From assembly GCA_013398955.1 (NCBI GenBank), contig VWPU01004879.1, positions 83,391-147,390 of the forward strand: 64,000 nt of DNA, read 5' to 3'. Shown in pieces: positions 12,984 through 26,078 of the stretch; the first letter of the stretch is position 1, and each line of letters starts with the position of its first letter. The translations under genes and the position numbers were made by a program. The notes under the pieces are model-generated. The model did no database searches. It was not told the DNA's origin and saw only the letters and a program-made list of their open reading frames with translations. The stretch is from Callaeas wilsoni. Lineage: Eukaryota > Chordata > Aves > Passeriformes > Callaeidae.

Positions 12984-15136
12984 TAATTTTTTCAAGTTCC
13001 TTCTAGGCAGGTCAAATTAAATAATTTCCATTGCCATTAGAAGGTAACATCTTGCCTCTGCTGTGCTTCACAGTAAATAATATTCCCTGCAGTGTCCTTA
13101 AAGAGAGAGATGAGATACAAAATCTGAAGTTTACTTGCTTTATTTGTTGTTTTGGCTCCAGCACAGTATATACATGTAAGAAAGATTTTTCTCCCCATTA
13201 TGTTTTTTTCAGGTAAGATATAGAGACTCCAAATGTTTTGTCCAATTGAATGTCTAGTGGGAAAGTATAAAATGGAAAATTATTTAAGAATTTTGAAAAA
13301 AGTTTCAATTTTCCTGGATATTCCCAGCTTCCATTAAATCTGAAAAAAAACAGAAAATGATGACTGTATAATTAAAAATGGGGACCTGAAACATGGTTTC
13401 ATTCCAGGAGAATGAAAATATTCTCAGTTCTATAAAGCAAACAGAAATGAGCAAATAGTAGAATTGTTTCCTGAGTATTCATTAAAATTTGAACTGTTGG
13501 GAAGCCTTAGCTTTCCTTCCACAGTGGAATGCTAAATCTCTGTTGGTAAGCGAAACAATGTGAAAACTAAAATCAGGAATGGAATTATAGAATGTATGCA
13601 ATTATATAGGAAGAAGTTGAATAATATAGAAAATAAAGCTCTGTATAGGTACTGAACACAGTACGTGCATGTCAGATTTGCTGAGGACTTAAATGTTAGT
13701 CTATCTGTAAGGTACGTGAGGTTTGCCCCACCATCCCCCTAACAGGCAAAACAGAAACTATTTTGCCGCTATCACAAGTGTCATAGCTATTTTTTGACTG
13801 CAAAGAATGTGTATTCTGTGTTCTTGATAATATTCTGTGAGGGTCTATAAAACAAAGTGATGAAATTGTACTCAATGCAGACTGAAATTAGAAGAAAATA
13901 TGCTTGATATACAGATAGAGAAAATTCTTTTCTAGGGCAAAATGTAGAGAGTGGAATTGTATTTGGGATTATGATTGTGTGCACACTGCACACTGGGACA
14001 AGGAAAGATTGGACATATTCATACGCTATACAAAGACTGGATTTATTCCAAGATGTGGGCTGAATTTCAGATAGGTTACTCTTTTAAATGAATGATCTTT
14101 TCTTTCCTATTCTATCACTTCAGCTTCTGGACATGTAGTTGCAGTCTTGGTGAGAGCAGCACAGTTAAAATGCACATAATAATAGGTATACTTCCTTTAT
14201 TCTGCAAGATATAGAGGTCAAAAATGTTGTTTATGCTGGATGGATGCTTACAAAGTTATGCTTTTTCTAATGGAACAGTTTTGACAGCTGAGATTGGTTC
14301 AGCTTCATGACATTCAGAAATGCATCCGTATGTCAGATTCTTCACAGCAGGATACTTTATTATTATGTACTGTAAATTACTCTGCAAACACATAGGTATA
14401 AAATAATTTTAAAATATTAGGAATGAGGAATCAGAAATCCAATTAAAGAATATTGTGACCATAAAATACAACAATATTATATCTAGGGTAAAAAAGACTG
14501 TAAAAAACCACCCAAATATCAGAAACGAGAATTATGCCTCTGTGAATGATTTTATTTGTTCAAATGAAAATCAGTCTTATAAGTAAAAATTAGCATTATT
14601 TCATCAGGTAACTCTCACCACTAATCATAAATAAAATTAAAATTTTATTTTGAGAGAAGTACATTGTCAGAGGCCTTTATCTCTCCTGATATAACCAAGA
14701 TGAACCTTAGGGATACTCTACATTCTTTGGGCTTGTAAAGCTTATGTCTTCAGCTATGTGAGATGTGCAGCATGTGATGGAATTATTGTGCACTGTTTGT
14801 TGGTAAGGAATAGTATTCTCAGGAATGGCTAATTCTGCCAAGTATTCTCTGAGGTGATTAATTGTTACTCCTTATTTCAGTAAGTGATTAATTTATGTTG
14901 TCAGAGATTTACTGCCTGCTGTTTAGCATGTGACAATGTGATTCCAAACTGTACTGTCTGAGTTACTTGAACTGCAGCGAGGCTGGAGTAATTACAGTGT
15001 TATATAAGTGGCATTTCAATGGAAACAGTATGGATAGACCCAGGGAAGATTAGAGACCTTTTTTTTTTCTCTGTATAAGATGTTGCTGCCATACTTGAGC
15101 GTATCTGCAAAGAAATAATGATGAATTGAATATAGA
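12984..15136. other. Unique noncoding DNA; candidate conserved element at 14790-15030
   Basis: No gene was found. The interval 14790-15030 stands out by eye: balanced composition, no simple repeats, and several motif-like words such as GTGATTAAT and GGTGATTAATTG. This is the texture of vertebrate conserved noncoding elements, but it is only an impression without an alignment. Confidence 0.45.
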
Positions 15137-15186
15137 GGGGGTTTTTTTGTTTGTTTGTTTTTTGTTTTGTTTTTTTTTTTTTTTTT
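15137..15186. repeat. G/T-only low-complexity tract
   Basis: A run of five G is followed by T-runs broken by single G, ending in a T run of about 17 and a short A run. It is a simple repeat and is probably unstable in length. Confidence 0.8.
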
Positions 15187-17104
15187 AAAATTCAATAGTT
15201 ACTTTGGAAAAAAGAATCATGTATTACATATCAGCTTTTTAAAAGTACAGACTACCAGGAAAAATTGTCTGTTAATTCAGTAAAAAGTGTGGTTAAAAAT
15301 GGAAGGAAAACCTATATCCAACAGTTGATACTCATGTCTCTTGAAATGGAGACTGGAACAGAATGTTAGTGTCAGATATAAAGAGACAAATTTCCTTGTC
15401 TCAGCCACATGTTCACCTTAAAAAACAGTGAAAGAGCTTCTACTAAACAATAGTTTCTGTTCTTTACTTACATTTATAAAGTCTTTCAGCCTATACCCAG
15501 AATATAAACTTGATCATACACTCACTTTTGTGTTTTACAGTCCTGTCTTGTTCTTTGACTTGGTACTTGAGAAAAATAGATAGTATGCAATCATTTTTTG
15601 TCTATCTCAGTTCATTCATCTCACATTTCCAAGTGGTTGTTTGGGTTTTTTTGGGTTTTGGTTTGTTTTTTTTCCCCTGTAGCAATAGGGGACAGAGCTT
15701 TTTATGTAATGGGTGGACAAATTTAAAAACATGCATTGGAGAATATGCATTATCTAAACTATTTGTCATTCTTTCACCTAGAGCAGACAGTGCTGTGAAG
15801 AGACAAAACAGAATTTTGAATCTTGAGCTAAATACTGTAAGATTAAGGACAGAATCAGAAGACCCAGAAACAGTTTCTGTTTTTATGGGAATCAATGTTG
15901 TGGAAAAAAGAATTCTTCTGGAAATGTGGTATTTTCATTACTCTTGTAAGATAAACAGGAAAGAGATGCATCAAAAAAAATGAATTGGTGTTCAACATGT
16001 GTCCTTTGAAGTTACTGTGATGAGCTAGTAATAGAGTTCCTCACAGAGAATCTACTTTTGATCAGCAGTAGTATATGTCAGGGGTTTTTCCTCAAAAATA
16101 GATCCCACCATAGAACACCTGTCCAGAACCTTCTATGAATATATCCAGTTTCTCTATACCAAAGCAAAATCATCAATTTTCACACAAATTTGAAACTAAT
16201 CTGAAAGTATGCTATTAAAGTAATGTGTCTGAGAATGAACTTTCAGTTTTAGTGACTCAAGAGACTTCTTTATTAAAATTTGTAATAAATCAACTTTATA
16301 TAAGGATCAGATTTGGGATTTTCATACTAGCAAAAGGTTAAGCAAACCTCCATGTTGTTAGTATTTTTAATTTACATCTTTAATGAGGTAGAACATAATC
16401 AGAATTGCTGGTTTGGCTTCCCTCTATTTTACTACACAGGACTTGAGTTTCCTTAGATGTACTTGCAGTCATCTCATACACAAAAAATAGAGAAGCATAG
16501 GAATTTAGGAGGCAAAAATCATAAGATTGCCTGCTTAACACAAAACAATTTGCACACAGATAAGACATTTCCATGGACCAGTCTAATGCAAGCATATTAT
16601 CACCCATCAGACCACTGGAATTCCTTTTAATTACAATTTTTAAAATTTAATAAAATTCATACTGGTATACTAAAACCTCAGGCTAACGATCTAATGTTTC
16701 TCTTTGCAACCAGAAAGTGTTGAGAGTGTTATGCTTCACTTTTTGTAACTCATACACTGGTTTTTAGCTTACATTAATAATGATTATGAACAAAAGGGCT
16801 ATTTTTGTTTACTTTCTCTGTATGACTCTTAGTAGAATCTTTTGTATAGAAGACTGTTGTTTTCCCCGGTGACAATCAATGCAAATACATACGGGAAAAT
16901 TCTTCTAAAGTCACTGTAGATCAGGGAGGATAGTGTTTCATGAAGACGTGACTATTAGCAGGTAGAGACCTTTGATGAAGAATAGCAAAGGAGAACCTTA
17001 AACTAATGTGATTCAGCCCTATCAGGACATTTTTGCTTCTTTAATTTGAATTCAGAACTTGTTTTTCCTAGAGACTAAGTTTCATTTACTCAATTTGCTT
17101 TATA
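15187..17104. other. Unique AT-rich noncoding DNA
   Basis: It holds a 157-codon open frame (15510-15983, +). That frame passes through a G/T-rich tract at 15635-15680, giving an F/G-rich segment with no recognised domain, and it looks like chance. No repeats of known families were seen. Confidence 0.5.
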
Positions 17105-17192
17105 GGGTTTTTTTTGTTTTGCTTTTTGTTTGTTTGGGTTGTTGTGATTTGTTTTTGTTTTTGTGGGGGTTTTTGTTTTTGTGGGTTTTTTA
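17105..17192. repeat. G/T-only low-complexity tract
   Basis: About 88 bases are almost entirely T and G on the + strand. G runs of 3-5 lie at 17105-17107, 17136-17138, 17165-17169 and 17182-17184. Loops between some runs are long, so a stable quadruplex is not assured. Confidence 0.75.
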
Positions 17193-20100
17193 TGGCCCTT
17201 TCAGGAAATTAACTTAAGAAAGAGAAAAAAATCAGGGTAAAAGCTGTAGTAATGTTAGCTAGAAATTAGTATCATAAAAGACTAGAGGAAAGCAGAGAGA
17301 AAACTAAAGAATATCAAAACATCTTGTAAAGTTGTATGGTAGTGTCCAAATGTGGATAAATTGTCATCTACGGGATTACTTTCACCCTCACAATCTTCAG
17401 AACTGTAAAAGGGGAACAGGATCTAATTGAAATTCAGCTGTTGAAGAGACTTTACCCCAGCAATGCTACACAGCCATAACATGAGTAGCTGTAGTCCTGC
17501 CATGCACCTAACTCCAGCAGAGACAGGGAAATATAATATTAATACAAACACTTTGAGTCCTTACAAGAAACCACATAATTTTGAAAAGAAATCTATCATT
17601 TATTCATTAATGAGGATAGACGTTGATGTCCCATAAGGTATTTTTATGGCCTTTTTCCTGTGTTTGCTATTTCCAATCTGTTTCCTAGTGCACAGCAATG
17701 CATTGCAATAGCTGCAGCTGCACTGGATGTCTGAGTCAGGGCCCAAAGCAGGAATTTCAGCTGCTATTATCTTCACATGTAACGTGTTAGCTGACCTAAT
17801 GATTTTCTTAAAGATCTCACCCCAAATATCAATATTTTTCTTCCACAAACACAATGGATTTAGTCACTTGGATTTAGTTGGGCAGTGACAAAGAAAAAAA
17901 TTTTTTAAAAAACGTGATTCTGGCCTTTAGTCTTTTTATTCAACTGTGTCTTCACAAGAATGTCTTTCTAAGAAAGTATTATGAAGATAAAAGCTCACAT
18001 AACAATCGCATTTAATGCGTATATGATTGCCGTAGTTCTGAATTATTATTGAAATTTTCTAACCAATTCTTTTTATCTTTTAAACTTCTAATATTAATAT
18101 TCTGTATGAGTGCCTAGAGGAAAAAAATCATATATATAGGAAAAAAAAATTATAGCTTTCATAAACTATTTTGTTCATTTCTAGGATGGGATAGGTGTTT
18201 TGACCTTAGAACAAATTGAAATTACTAAGCTTTACCTTCAGCATCCTCTGAGGACTCAAATGTTTCAGCACCATGAAATGAAGCTGCCAGGAATTCAGAT
18301 TTATGAAACTTGTTCTAATGTGTAAAGTGAATAAACTAATATTTTAACATGTTATATTTATAAAATTGATCTCAATATCCTTGTTCTTAAAACAATGACA
18401 AAAGCTAAAAAGGAGCAAAATTAGCTTGTTTGTTTGTTTTGATATATCAGTCAGTAAAAAAATCCATGTATTCAAAATAGGTTAGGTTTGGTAGAACTGA
18501 AATTTGTTTTCCTTTGTCATAGCAGCATACAATACTCTGTAAGAGAAAACTAAGTACAGAAAAATTTACTCCAGTAGGGATTTTCTGGTAGCTGACACTG
18601 AGACAGAGAGAAGGGCATTTTAACTCACGATGGCAGCTGACAAAGGGGAGGTGGCCACGACACCTCTTGATAACCCTGCTGGCTTCCTCCGTGCTGGTCA
18701 CAGAACACTGCGTCTGCTTGGGACCCCCGGCTCTCCTGAGGTCTAGTGCCTGCCCTTCAGAAAACAAGGCCCTTAGCAGGTGACTGCTTTAGAGGCAAAG
18801 CCATTAGCTCAAATTCTGCCAAGTCCTTGGAGAAACCTAACTCCAGCTCAAAGTCCAAGAGTACAGGTGCTCTGGAAAGGTGCACTCTATTACAATGATA
18901 CCACTAATTCTTCTGCTGAATGTAAGATGTCCTTCAATTTCGGGTGTATAATAAAAATTCATGTTAATACATAGATTATAATGTAGAATGATCCAGTATA
19001 TCCTTAACACTAATTGTGGTTATTAATAGTATTCTTAGCATTTCTTTTTGCTTAGCAATGTCATTTGCACTTTATTTCAAGTGCATATATGTACACATAC
19101 ACAGTGTAATAAATCTGTACCAAGTTCTGCTATGTTACTGAATCATACCATATTTAAGCAACAACTATTAAAAGTAAGTAAGGGTAATAAAAATATGGCT
19201 GTCAGATCATGCTAAACTGGATTTCGTTGTTGACAACATTATTCATACATAGCAAAACCCGAAATTTCCCACCCTCCTAAAATAACAAAGACCTACAAGG
19301 CAAAGGAGCGGCAGAAGACATTTTCTCCACACAGTACCAAGGTTTGCAAAAGCAATGCTGACAGAAATGGGCTCACTGAAATAATGTGAAACTGGATTTA
19401 GCAGAGGACTTTATGGATGATTTCTCAGATCCTGATCCATGCTGGGGATAGTAGGAAAAATGGGAGAAGTGACAATTTGAATTGTGGAAAAGATCTTAGA
19501 TTCCTGTAGAAAAGAAATAGGTACAAATTAGGTAGATTTTAGTGGACACTGACTTTCACACCATATGGTCCAGTGCAACAAGTGTAATTGCCTGCTGACT
19601 TTGGGCATGCAGTTAGAAACTCTAAATAGTAGTGGAGTTTGAGAACTGATAGGCATCAGCACAAGTTTCAGTCAGTGAGGCTCAGATCTTGCTAAAGCAA
19701 ATCCCAGCAAGGGATTTTAAAACTGCCTGTGGCATTTCGAATCAATCTATCAGTCTGTAGGTAGCAATGTAAAGAATGCACAGCCAGCACAATACCTGTT
19801 CCAACCAGTGACAACTCTGCTAGTGCATTCTGAGCAAGCCACAAGCAATTCAAAAGTCCTGTGAGGAAAGAATCACAATAAATGAGTCTCTGTTCCCAAG
19901 AGCTTGAAACATGATTACAAGGATCAGGAAAAGGCAGTGTCACTTGAAGAAGGAATAATATATTATAAAATTAGTTGCATAGAAAAAATGCTTTTGCATA
20001 CAGATCACCCTAGCTTATTATAACATTCATCTTTCTAGTGACATTTCTTTTTTTTTTTTCCATGGAATCTAAAGCCTATTTTCTTCACTGTCACAATTGT

Positions 20101-21378
20101 TTTTGGTTTTGGTTTTCTTTTTCATAATTACTCAGAAAAAAACTGCAGTGTTTCAGGCTAAACTTAAATTAATCCTGTAAGGCTTGACCTGCTAAGGAAA
20201 ATGTTCTCTTCTGTGCGGAGCAATGAAACCTGGTGCATGTGAACAGCAGCTAGTTTCTTTTTAGGTTATTATAATGTGCTCTGGAAGAACATGGTAAGAC
20301 AGACTTTAGAGTCAGATTTTAGTGACAGCATTAAAACAACGAGCTCACATTAATAGTGGTGCTTTCCCATGAAGTAATATCTCTAGGTGAACACTAAAAT
20401 GGGCTTTCATTTCTGGAAGATGGAGTTCAATTGATAGTGAAAACCTACAGGCAGTGAAAGGACAAGACTTGCACAAACAATTCTCTGAATATTAGTGGCT
20501 GAAAATAGCCATGTTTCTCTGTATACCTGTATTTCCTGGAGTCTTTCGGCAGAGACCTAGTTTATTTCTGTTCTATGAGTGGCCATTTGTTTGATTGTTT
20601 CCAGTACATTTGGTATTTCTTATCTTCCAATCATGAAGTACACAAACAGCCAATGCAAAAGCATCATTTTTTTCTCTAGGTAAGAACCAAAAAAAAAATG
20701 GAGAATATTTGTTTTAAAAGTCTTTTCTTCATGGAACGGTGTTTAACTCAACATTTTTTGTTCTTGAAGACCAGCTCCTACCTAAGTGTACAGTGATTAC
20801 CACAATGGTAAATAGAATTTGAAACTTAAAAATTTCTTCTACAGAAATAAATAAAGTGTATTTCTTTACACGAGCTCTATATTAAAACAAATATTCACAA
20901 TTAAAATAACATTTTATGAGACCTTCTTAGTCATACTCACCAAAATTGTGGTTAATGAGATCTAAATCAAGTCTTACTGCCAATTTTCCATGATTGACTT
21001 GAGTTTGAACTGGCAGTTATCAAGCTACAGAATACTTTTGTTTTATGTACAGCTCTAAATTATTTGCTGACATAAGTATTAAGGCAAATAATTGAACCAG
21101 ACTAAAGGTAAGAAGAAGCATTTAGATGTAAGTTGAAGAATGTAAATTCATCTGTCCAACCTACCCATTCCTGAAAATGTTATTTGAAGAAATATCAAAA
21201 ATAACAGAATGGATTATCACTAAAACTGCTAAGGGAAAAAAAGTAGATTTTAGAAAAAAGACTGGAGCTAAATTCCACCTGTAATCTGGTGTAAAACCCA
21301 TACAGCATTAAGAAAAGAATGGAGTAATATACCAGAAAATAGAAAAATAGAAAAGCATGTTTATATGTCCCGTTACTC
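17193..21378. other. Unique noncoding DNA with one GC-richer patch
   Basis: Mostly AT-rich and featureless. The stretch 18590-18790 is GC-richer and holds several CpG dinucleotides (for example near 18629, 18658, 18690, 18711 and 18728), with a 106-codon minus-strand open frame. I do not recognise the peptide. It could be an old retroelement fragment or a conserved element. No other feature is supported. Confidence 0.5.
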
Positions 21379-21457
21379 ATATATATATATATATATATAC
21401 ACACACATATGTATACACATATATACACATACATATATATGTGTGTGTGTGTGTGTG
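21379..21457. repeat. Compound TA/CA/TG microsatellite
   Basis: (AT)n is followed by (AC)n, interrupted ATAC/ACAT units, then (GT)n ending at 21457. The AC and GT halves can pair with each other to form a hairpin. Length variation between individuals is likely. Confidence 0.92.
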
Positions 21458-21688
21458 ACCATTTAATTTTTTCATTTAAGCTTTTGTTTCTGCATGTATC
21501 AAGGGAGTCCTGCTTGCATGCAAATCTGTTTGCATTTCACAGAAAGCCTCTTCCCTGAAAGGCTTACAATGTTGTTTAGATTAGATTCCTTTGCAGGTTA
21601 TATATGCCTCACATTCTTGGTAAACATGGTTATATTACATTATTCTATGTTACCTGTGAGATAAAACTTTTGGACAAACCCATCACAT

Positions 21689-21752
21689 TCGGGTTTGTAG
21701 GGGTTTTCTTTGTTTTTGGGGTTGTTGGTTTGGTTTGGTTTTTTTTATTTCA
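21689..21752. repeat. G/T-rich tract with clustered G runs
   Basis: G runs of three or four at 21691-21693, 21700-21703 and 21718-21721 are followed by GG doublets with short T/G spacers. A two- or three-layer G-quadruplex on the + strand is possible. It lies inside a 70-codon frame that is otherwise unremarkable. Confidence 0.65.
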
Positions 21753-24700
21753 CTGTTTCCTTTTTAGTTCCACACAGCTTGTTATCTTCTTTTCCATATT
21801 GATTTTGACTACCTAGATTCTTTGCAGTCCAGAGTACTAGGACTTCATACAACTTTATCCTTAAAAATCGTGTTTTGTATGGTCATGTGTTCAGTAAATG
21901 ATTTTAGATAAATTCCCGTGAGATTACTGAAATGTGACATCTACCCTGAATCAAAAGTAATAATGAGCAAATACTTTCTTAGAAAATAGACTATAAATGT
22001 CTCCTAATTTTTGCAATCTGCAATATATTATCACCATGTCCTGTTCCATTATTACCCTCTGTTCCAAAAGCAAATTTTATGTTATGCTGTTACATGAATA
22101 TAGTTATTGTGACAACCCTACAGGAATTTTTTATACCAGAGGAGCTTATGAAAGGTAAAAATTAGAAGGAAGTTACAGAAGGAAAGAAGTAATATTGAAA
22201 TATAAACCTTTTGTCAATTCTTTCTGTAATCTTTTCCATAATTCCTTGTTCTACAAACTGCATAATTTTGAAGAGCATAGTATTTATTTTCATAAAATCT
22301 AAAACAATAAAAAAAAAGAAAAATATTTATTTACCTAGATGCTGACAATGTCCCCTCCAATCATTCAGTAAAAAGTGACAGCTGTGCTCTAGTGTTTTCC
22401 AATGGTTAATTACAATCATATTTTTCTACCAGTACATTTCATTTTTGATCTTTTATTAGAATAAACTGGTTTCGAGTGATAACAAAATTTTTGTCATTTC
22501 ACTTATGTTTACTACAAATTTCTGCTTGTCTAGAAATTTGCATTAAAATAATCTCTACTCAGGTATGTAAAACATGCATATTTTCAAAAGATCCTTTTAG
22601 TGCAGTTGTAGGATTTAAATTTAGGGAAACAAAGAGGAAAAAAGAGTTTAAGGGAATAAAAGTATACTAGGAAAAAGAATAGGTGATAAGAAGTGTTTCT
22701 AAATAATTTAAAGTCAAAGAAGGATGTAGATTATGACACAAATTATAGTCTCTCTTTCTCCCTCTGTGAGATGGAATAACAGAAACAAAACTGAAAAACA
22801 GCAGGATGGTGTCTAAATCAGGTCAGGTTAGCAACTGTAAGCAGATCAAAGAAATCTACAAATTACAAGAGAAAAATCAACATTCTCAGAATGTTATTGT
22901 TGGTACATTTTGTTCTGTAAATAATTCTATTAAAAATGAAGAAAGAAAAACACTAGGAAATTTACAGATTTGCAGTATTTAACGTGCAGAAGATGATGAA
23001 GATTTCTGGACTGTTATGGCATCATGTACAGACTGAACTAAACCCTCCTACTAAAATAAGCTGTTCAATATAGACACATCTCCCACAGTCATTTTCAAGT
23101 GGACTTCTGGGCATCACCCGCTGCTGCCTGCTGTGGTGACTTGGAACGTGGCAAGCAATGAAAAAGCTTCACTTCATGGATGATCAAGTTCTGACTTCTC
23201 CGTGAAAAAGCATCGCATGAGACCTCAACTGTTCCAAGGTCTTGGGCACCTTGGGTCTGGGTAGCGCAGTGAATTATTCTCAAGGGCCATGCTCTCAAGT
23301 ACATAGACATTTCAATGCTTTTAAAGCATTAGTGATGTTCACCATGTGTTTAATGTAGGAGTGGAACTATGCACATCCATACACAGCCAAGTGTGTGTAT
23401 GTAAATATACTCCACCCAGCAAGAGCCATTCCAGGCATGGCACTGACTCTGACTGTGCTGAATTCAGTACTTTGTAAAACTGGAATGGTACAGCACTGGA
23501 GTGAAAAACAGCAGTGTTCTCAAACAAAACATCGCTATATTGCCTCAGAGATCTGTTTAGGAATGGTTAGTGAAAAAAATACAGCATAATAGCAGTTAAC
23601 ACTGGTATGTTATCCTTTATCATTTCCAAAGCATTTTACAAGCCTTGACTAATTAATTAATATGTATAACTCATCATTAGACAACATTGCAAGAACTCGG
23701 TATATGATTCTCTAATGACTGTTACTAAGAAGTTCCTTTGGGAGGCACTGAAAAAGGTTAATGATTAGTGTTGCAGAAGTCATTAGCTCAGCCTTTCTAG
23801 ACCAGTTGGTCTTGCATATACTGAAGATATCCCACATTACTCATAATTTTATATAGATTTATGTCTTTGAAGCATGGGTTTTGTATACTTTTTGTTTTCT
23901 AGAAAAAATTCTAGAGGAAGATATATTTTTATGTAACTTTTCCTTACTATTATGTAGAGATTTATTTGCATTCTACATTGTTCAGCCTGTAAGAAGACAA
24001 GCAAATCAAAAATCAGTAATATAAGGGTGTGTAAGGGTGTTGTAGTGTGCTTTGTGTGATGCTTTTCAGAATTGTTCAGTGTGAATCAGAAATGAGAAAA
24101 TATTCAATTGCAATGTTATTGCTTTTTGACAGCTTTCTGAAATGCTCTTTAGAAACTTGCTTCTTCCAATTAATGGTAAAATCACGAGTTATTTGGTTAT
24201 AGCTGTCCAAATCCAGGAAATACTGAGTTTCAACCCTTTGGTGAGTTACAACAGGAGGACTTTAAAATCTCTACTTTTAAGATTTTATTACAGAAAAGAG
24301 CCGCAAACCTCTCTTCTGGACTTCTGTCTGGGGATTAGGTTAATATAGCTCATTTGTCCTTTAACATGCCACTTAGCATTAGTGTGCTGAAACGGACAGC
24401 TGGGGCATGACAGCATCTTATTTAAAAATATTTTGCCAGTATTTGAGTAGGTATGAGAAAGGCTGACATATTTTGTCAGTAGTGTTTATATTTAAGCTTC
24501 TTGTCATATAAATAAAAGAGGAAAATGTGTAAAATGCACACATGTAAATGACTACTGCTCCAATTTAAAGAATTTCCTTTTTGAGTTTTCATTGAACAAA
24601 AATAATCCCAAAACCATATCCCTTGAGTTACATCTACTTCATTTTATGTTAATCATGCCAAGGGACACGTTTAACTAGAGTCTGGATCTGTACCTCCCTT

Positions 24701-25842
24701 CATCCAAGCCAATATTTTCCATATTTTTCTTCCAGTGCCTCAGTTTCCCTGCCTCAGGAATGAGTTGGTTTCTCCAGAACTGAACCAAATTGAGAACTGC
24801 AATTTAGGCAGCATAAATGATTAGGTGCAGAAGGAGCCAAGCAGAGCCAACTTTTTAATCCCATGTGATCAGCTGTACTAAATCCTCCTGGAGGAGAATT
24901 TTTTCTTGTGTACATTAGCCTTTCTTTGCAAAAAGATTGTTTATAATATTTAATCTCACTTAAAAGTTTTCCTCCAAAAAAATAAAAATCAGCACACATT
25001 AAAAAATCTTGAGTTGAGTGACCTAATAAGCATTTGGAAGCACTTTATTTTATGTTTTAAGGAAAAAAAAAATAATAACGTTTTTTACAGGCAGTACTAA
25101 ATATACAGAATCAAAACCTATAAATGAATTTGTGAAGCTAAGGCTGTGAACAAGAATATCATCATCTTCTCAGGGATGCAGACCTCACATTCAGATGACT
25201 TTTCCATGGCACAAGCATAGTCAAAAGCTACTGTTATACCCTTCTTCACTGGCAACAGCTATATTCACTCACTTATCTATAATGTTCCTTCTAATGTCTT
25301 TCTTCATAAGATTAAAAAAAATTCTATATGCTCACTTGGCATTTATAGCAGGTATTTTGTTTATTTTTAGACTGAGTTATTTCAATTTATTTTTTAATTT
25401 TAATTTGCACAAACCCCTAATAAAGGATGAAAGAAAATATTAAACTGTGTTCTGACTGTATTTTGCAATGATATAAAGGTAATTGTATTTAACTGCAGGT
25501 TACATTTGCACCAAGCTTTAAAAAAAAAAAAAAAAAATTTAGGAATGTAAGACCAGATCTCCTTTTGGCAAACACTTTACTCATTATTTTCCAAGTACAT
25601 AAATTGCAGAATAGATTGGGTCAGTTTTGCTGTATGTCTGGGAATATTTGAAAAGACCATTTAGCATGTGGTCTTCAGCTAATTATTTAGGATTTTAAGA
25701 CTGCAGATTAAAAATTGATAGATACAGTAAATAGCTGAAATTCTATCATTTCATCAGTGTTTTCCTATAGCTTTATCCAGACTAAGTTTAGTATTTTATT
25801 TTATCCTAATTCAGATCAGAAATAAAGGGAACATTTGGTATA
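21753..25842. other. Unique noncoding DNA, no gene recognised
   Basis: AT-rich. A more balanced patch at 23090-23310 contains several CpGs and a 71-codon minus-strand frame without recognisable homology. At 23625-23680 there is weak similarity to the 'GCATTTTACAAG...TTAATTAAT' pattern of ancient MIR-like or L2-like repeats, too diverged to call. Confidence 0.5.
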
Positions 25843-25847
25843 AATTT

Positions 25848-25892
25848 GGTTTAGTGTGGTTTTGTGGGTTTTTTGTTTGGGTTTTTTTTTCC
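25848..25892. repeat. G/T-only low-complexity tract
   Basis: GTGTGG, TTTTGTGGG, TTTTTTG and TTTGGG units are followed by a T run. It has the same compositional class and + strand polarity as the tracts at 17105 and 48995. Confidence 0.7.
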
Positions 25893-25976
25893 TTTCTCTT
25901 AAGGAAGTAAAGGAAGTAGAATCCAGTGAGTTCTTTAATAAAGTTTCTTTGAAATTATTATGAAAAGTAAGGAGTA

Positions 25977-26078
25977 TTTTCTCCTTCTCCCTTTCCTTTG
26001 CTTTCTTTTCCCTTCCCTTTCTCTTTCCCTTTTTTTTTTTTTTATCCTTTTTTTTTCCCCTTTTCCTTTTGCCTTTTC
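25977..26078. repeat. Long polypyrimidine (CTTT/CCTTT) tract
   Basis: About 100 bases on the + strand are C and T with only three or four interruptions. CCCTTT and CTTTT units surround runs of T. Long homopurine-homopyrimidine tracts can form triplex (H-DNA) structures. No element beside it explains it, so it is treated as a simple repeat. Confidence 0.85.

Noticed and set aside
15510..15983. 157-codon + strand open frame with an opposing 97-codon frame
   Set aside because: It runs through a G/T tract and no domain, start context or splice structure supports coding.
23625..23680. Weak similarity to MIR/L2-type ancient repeats
   Set aside because: Only a few short words agree, and AT-rich chance matches cannot be excluded.
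24733..24760. 'GTGCCTCAGTTTCCCTGCC' resembling the MIR SINE 3' region
   Set aside because: It is a single short match with no neighbouring MIR sequence.
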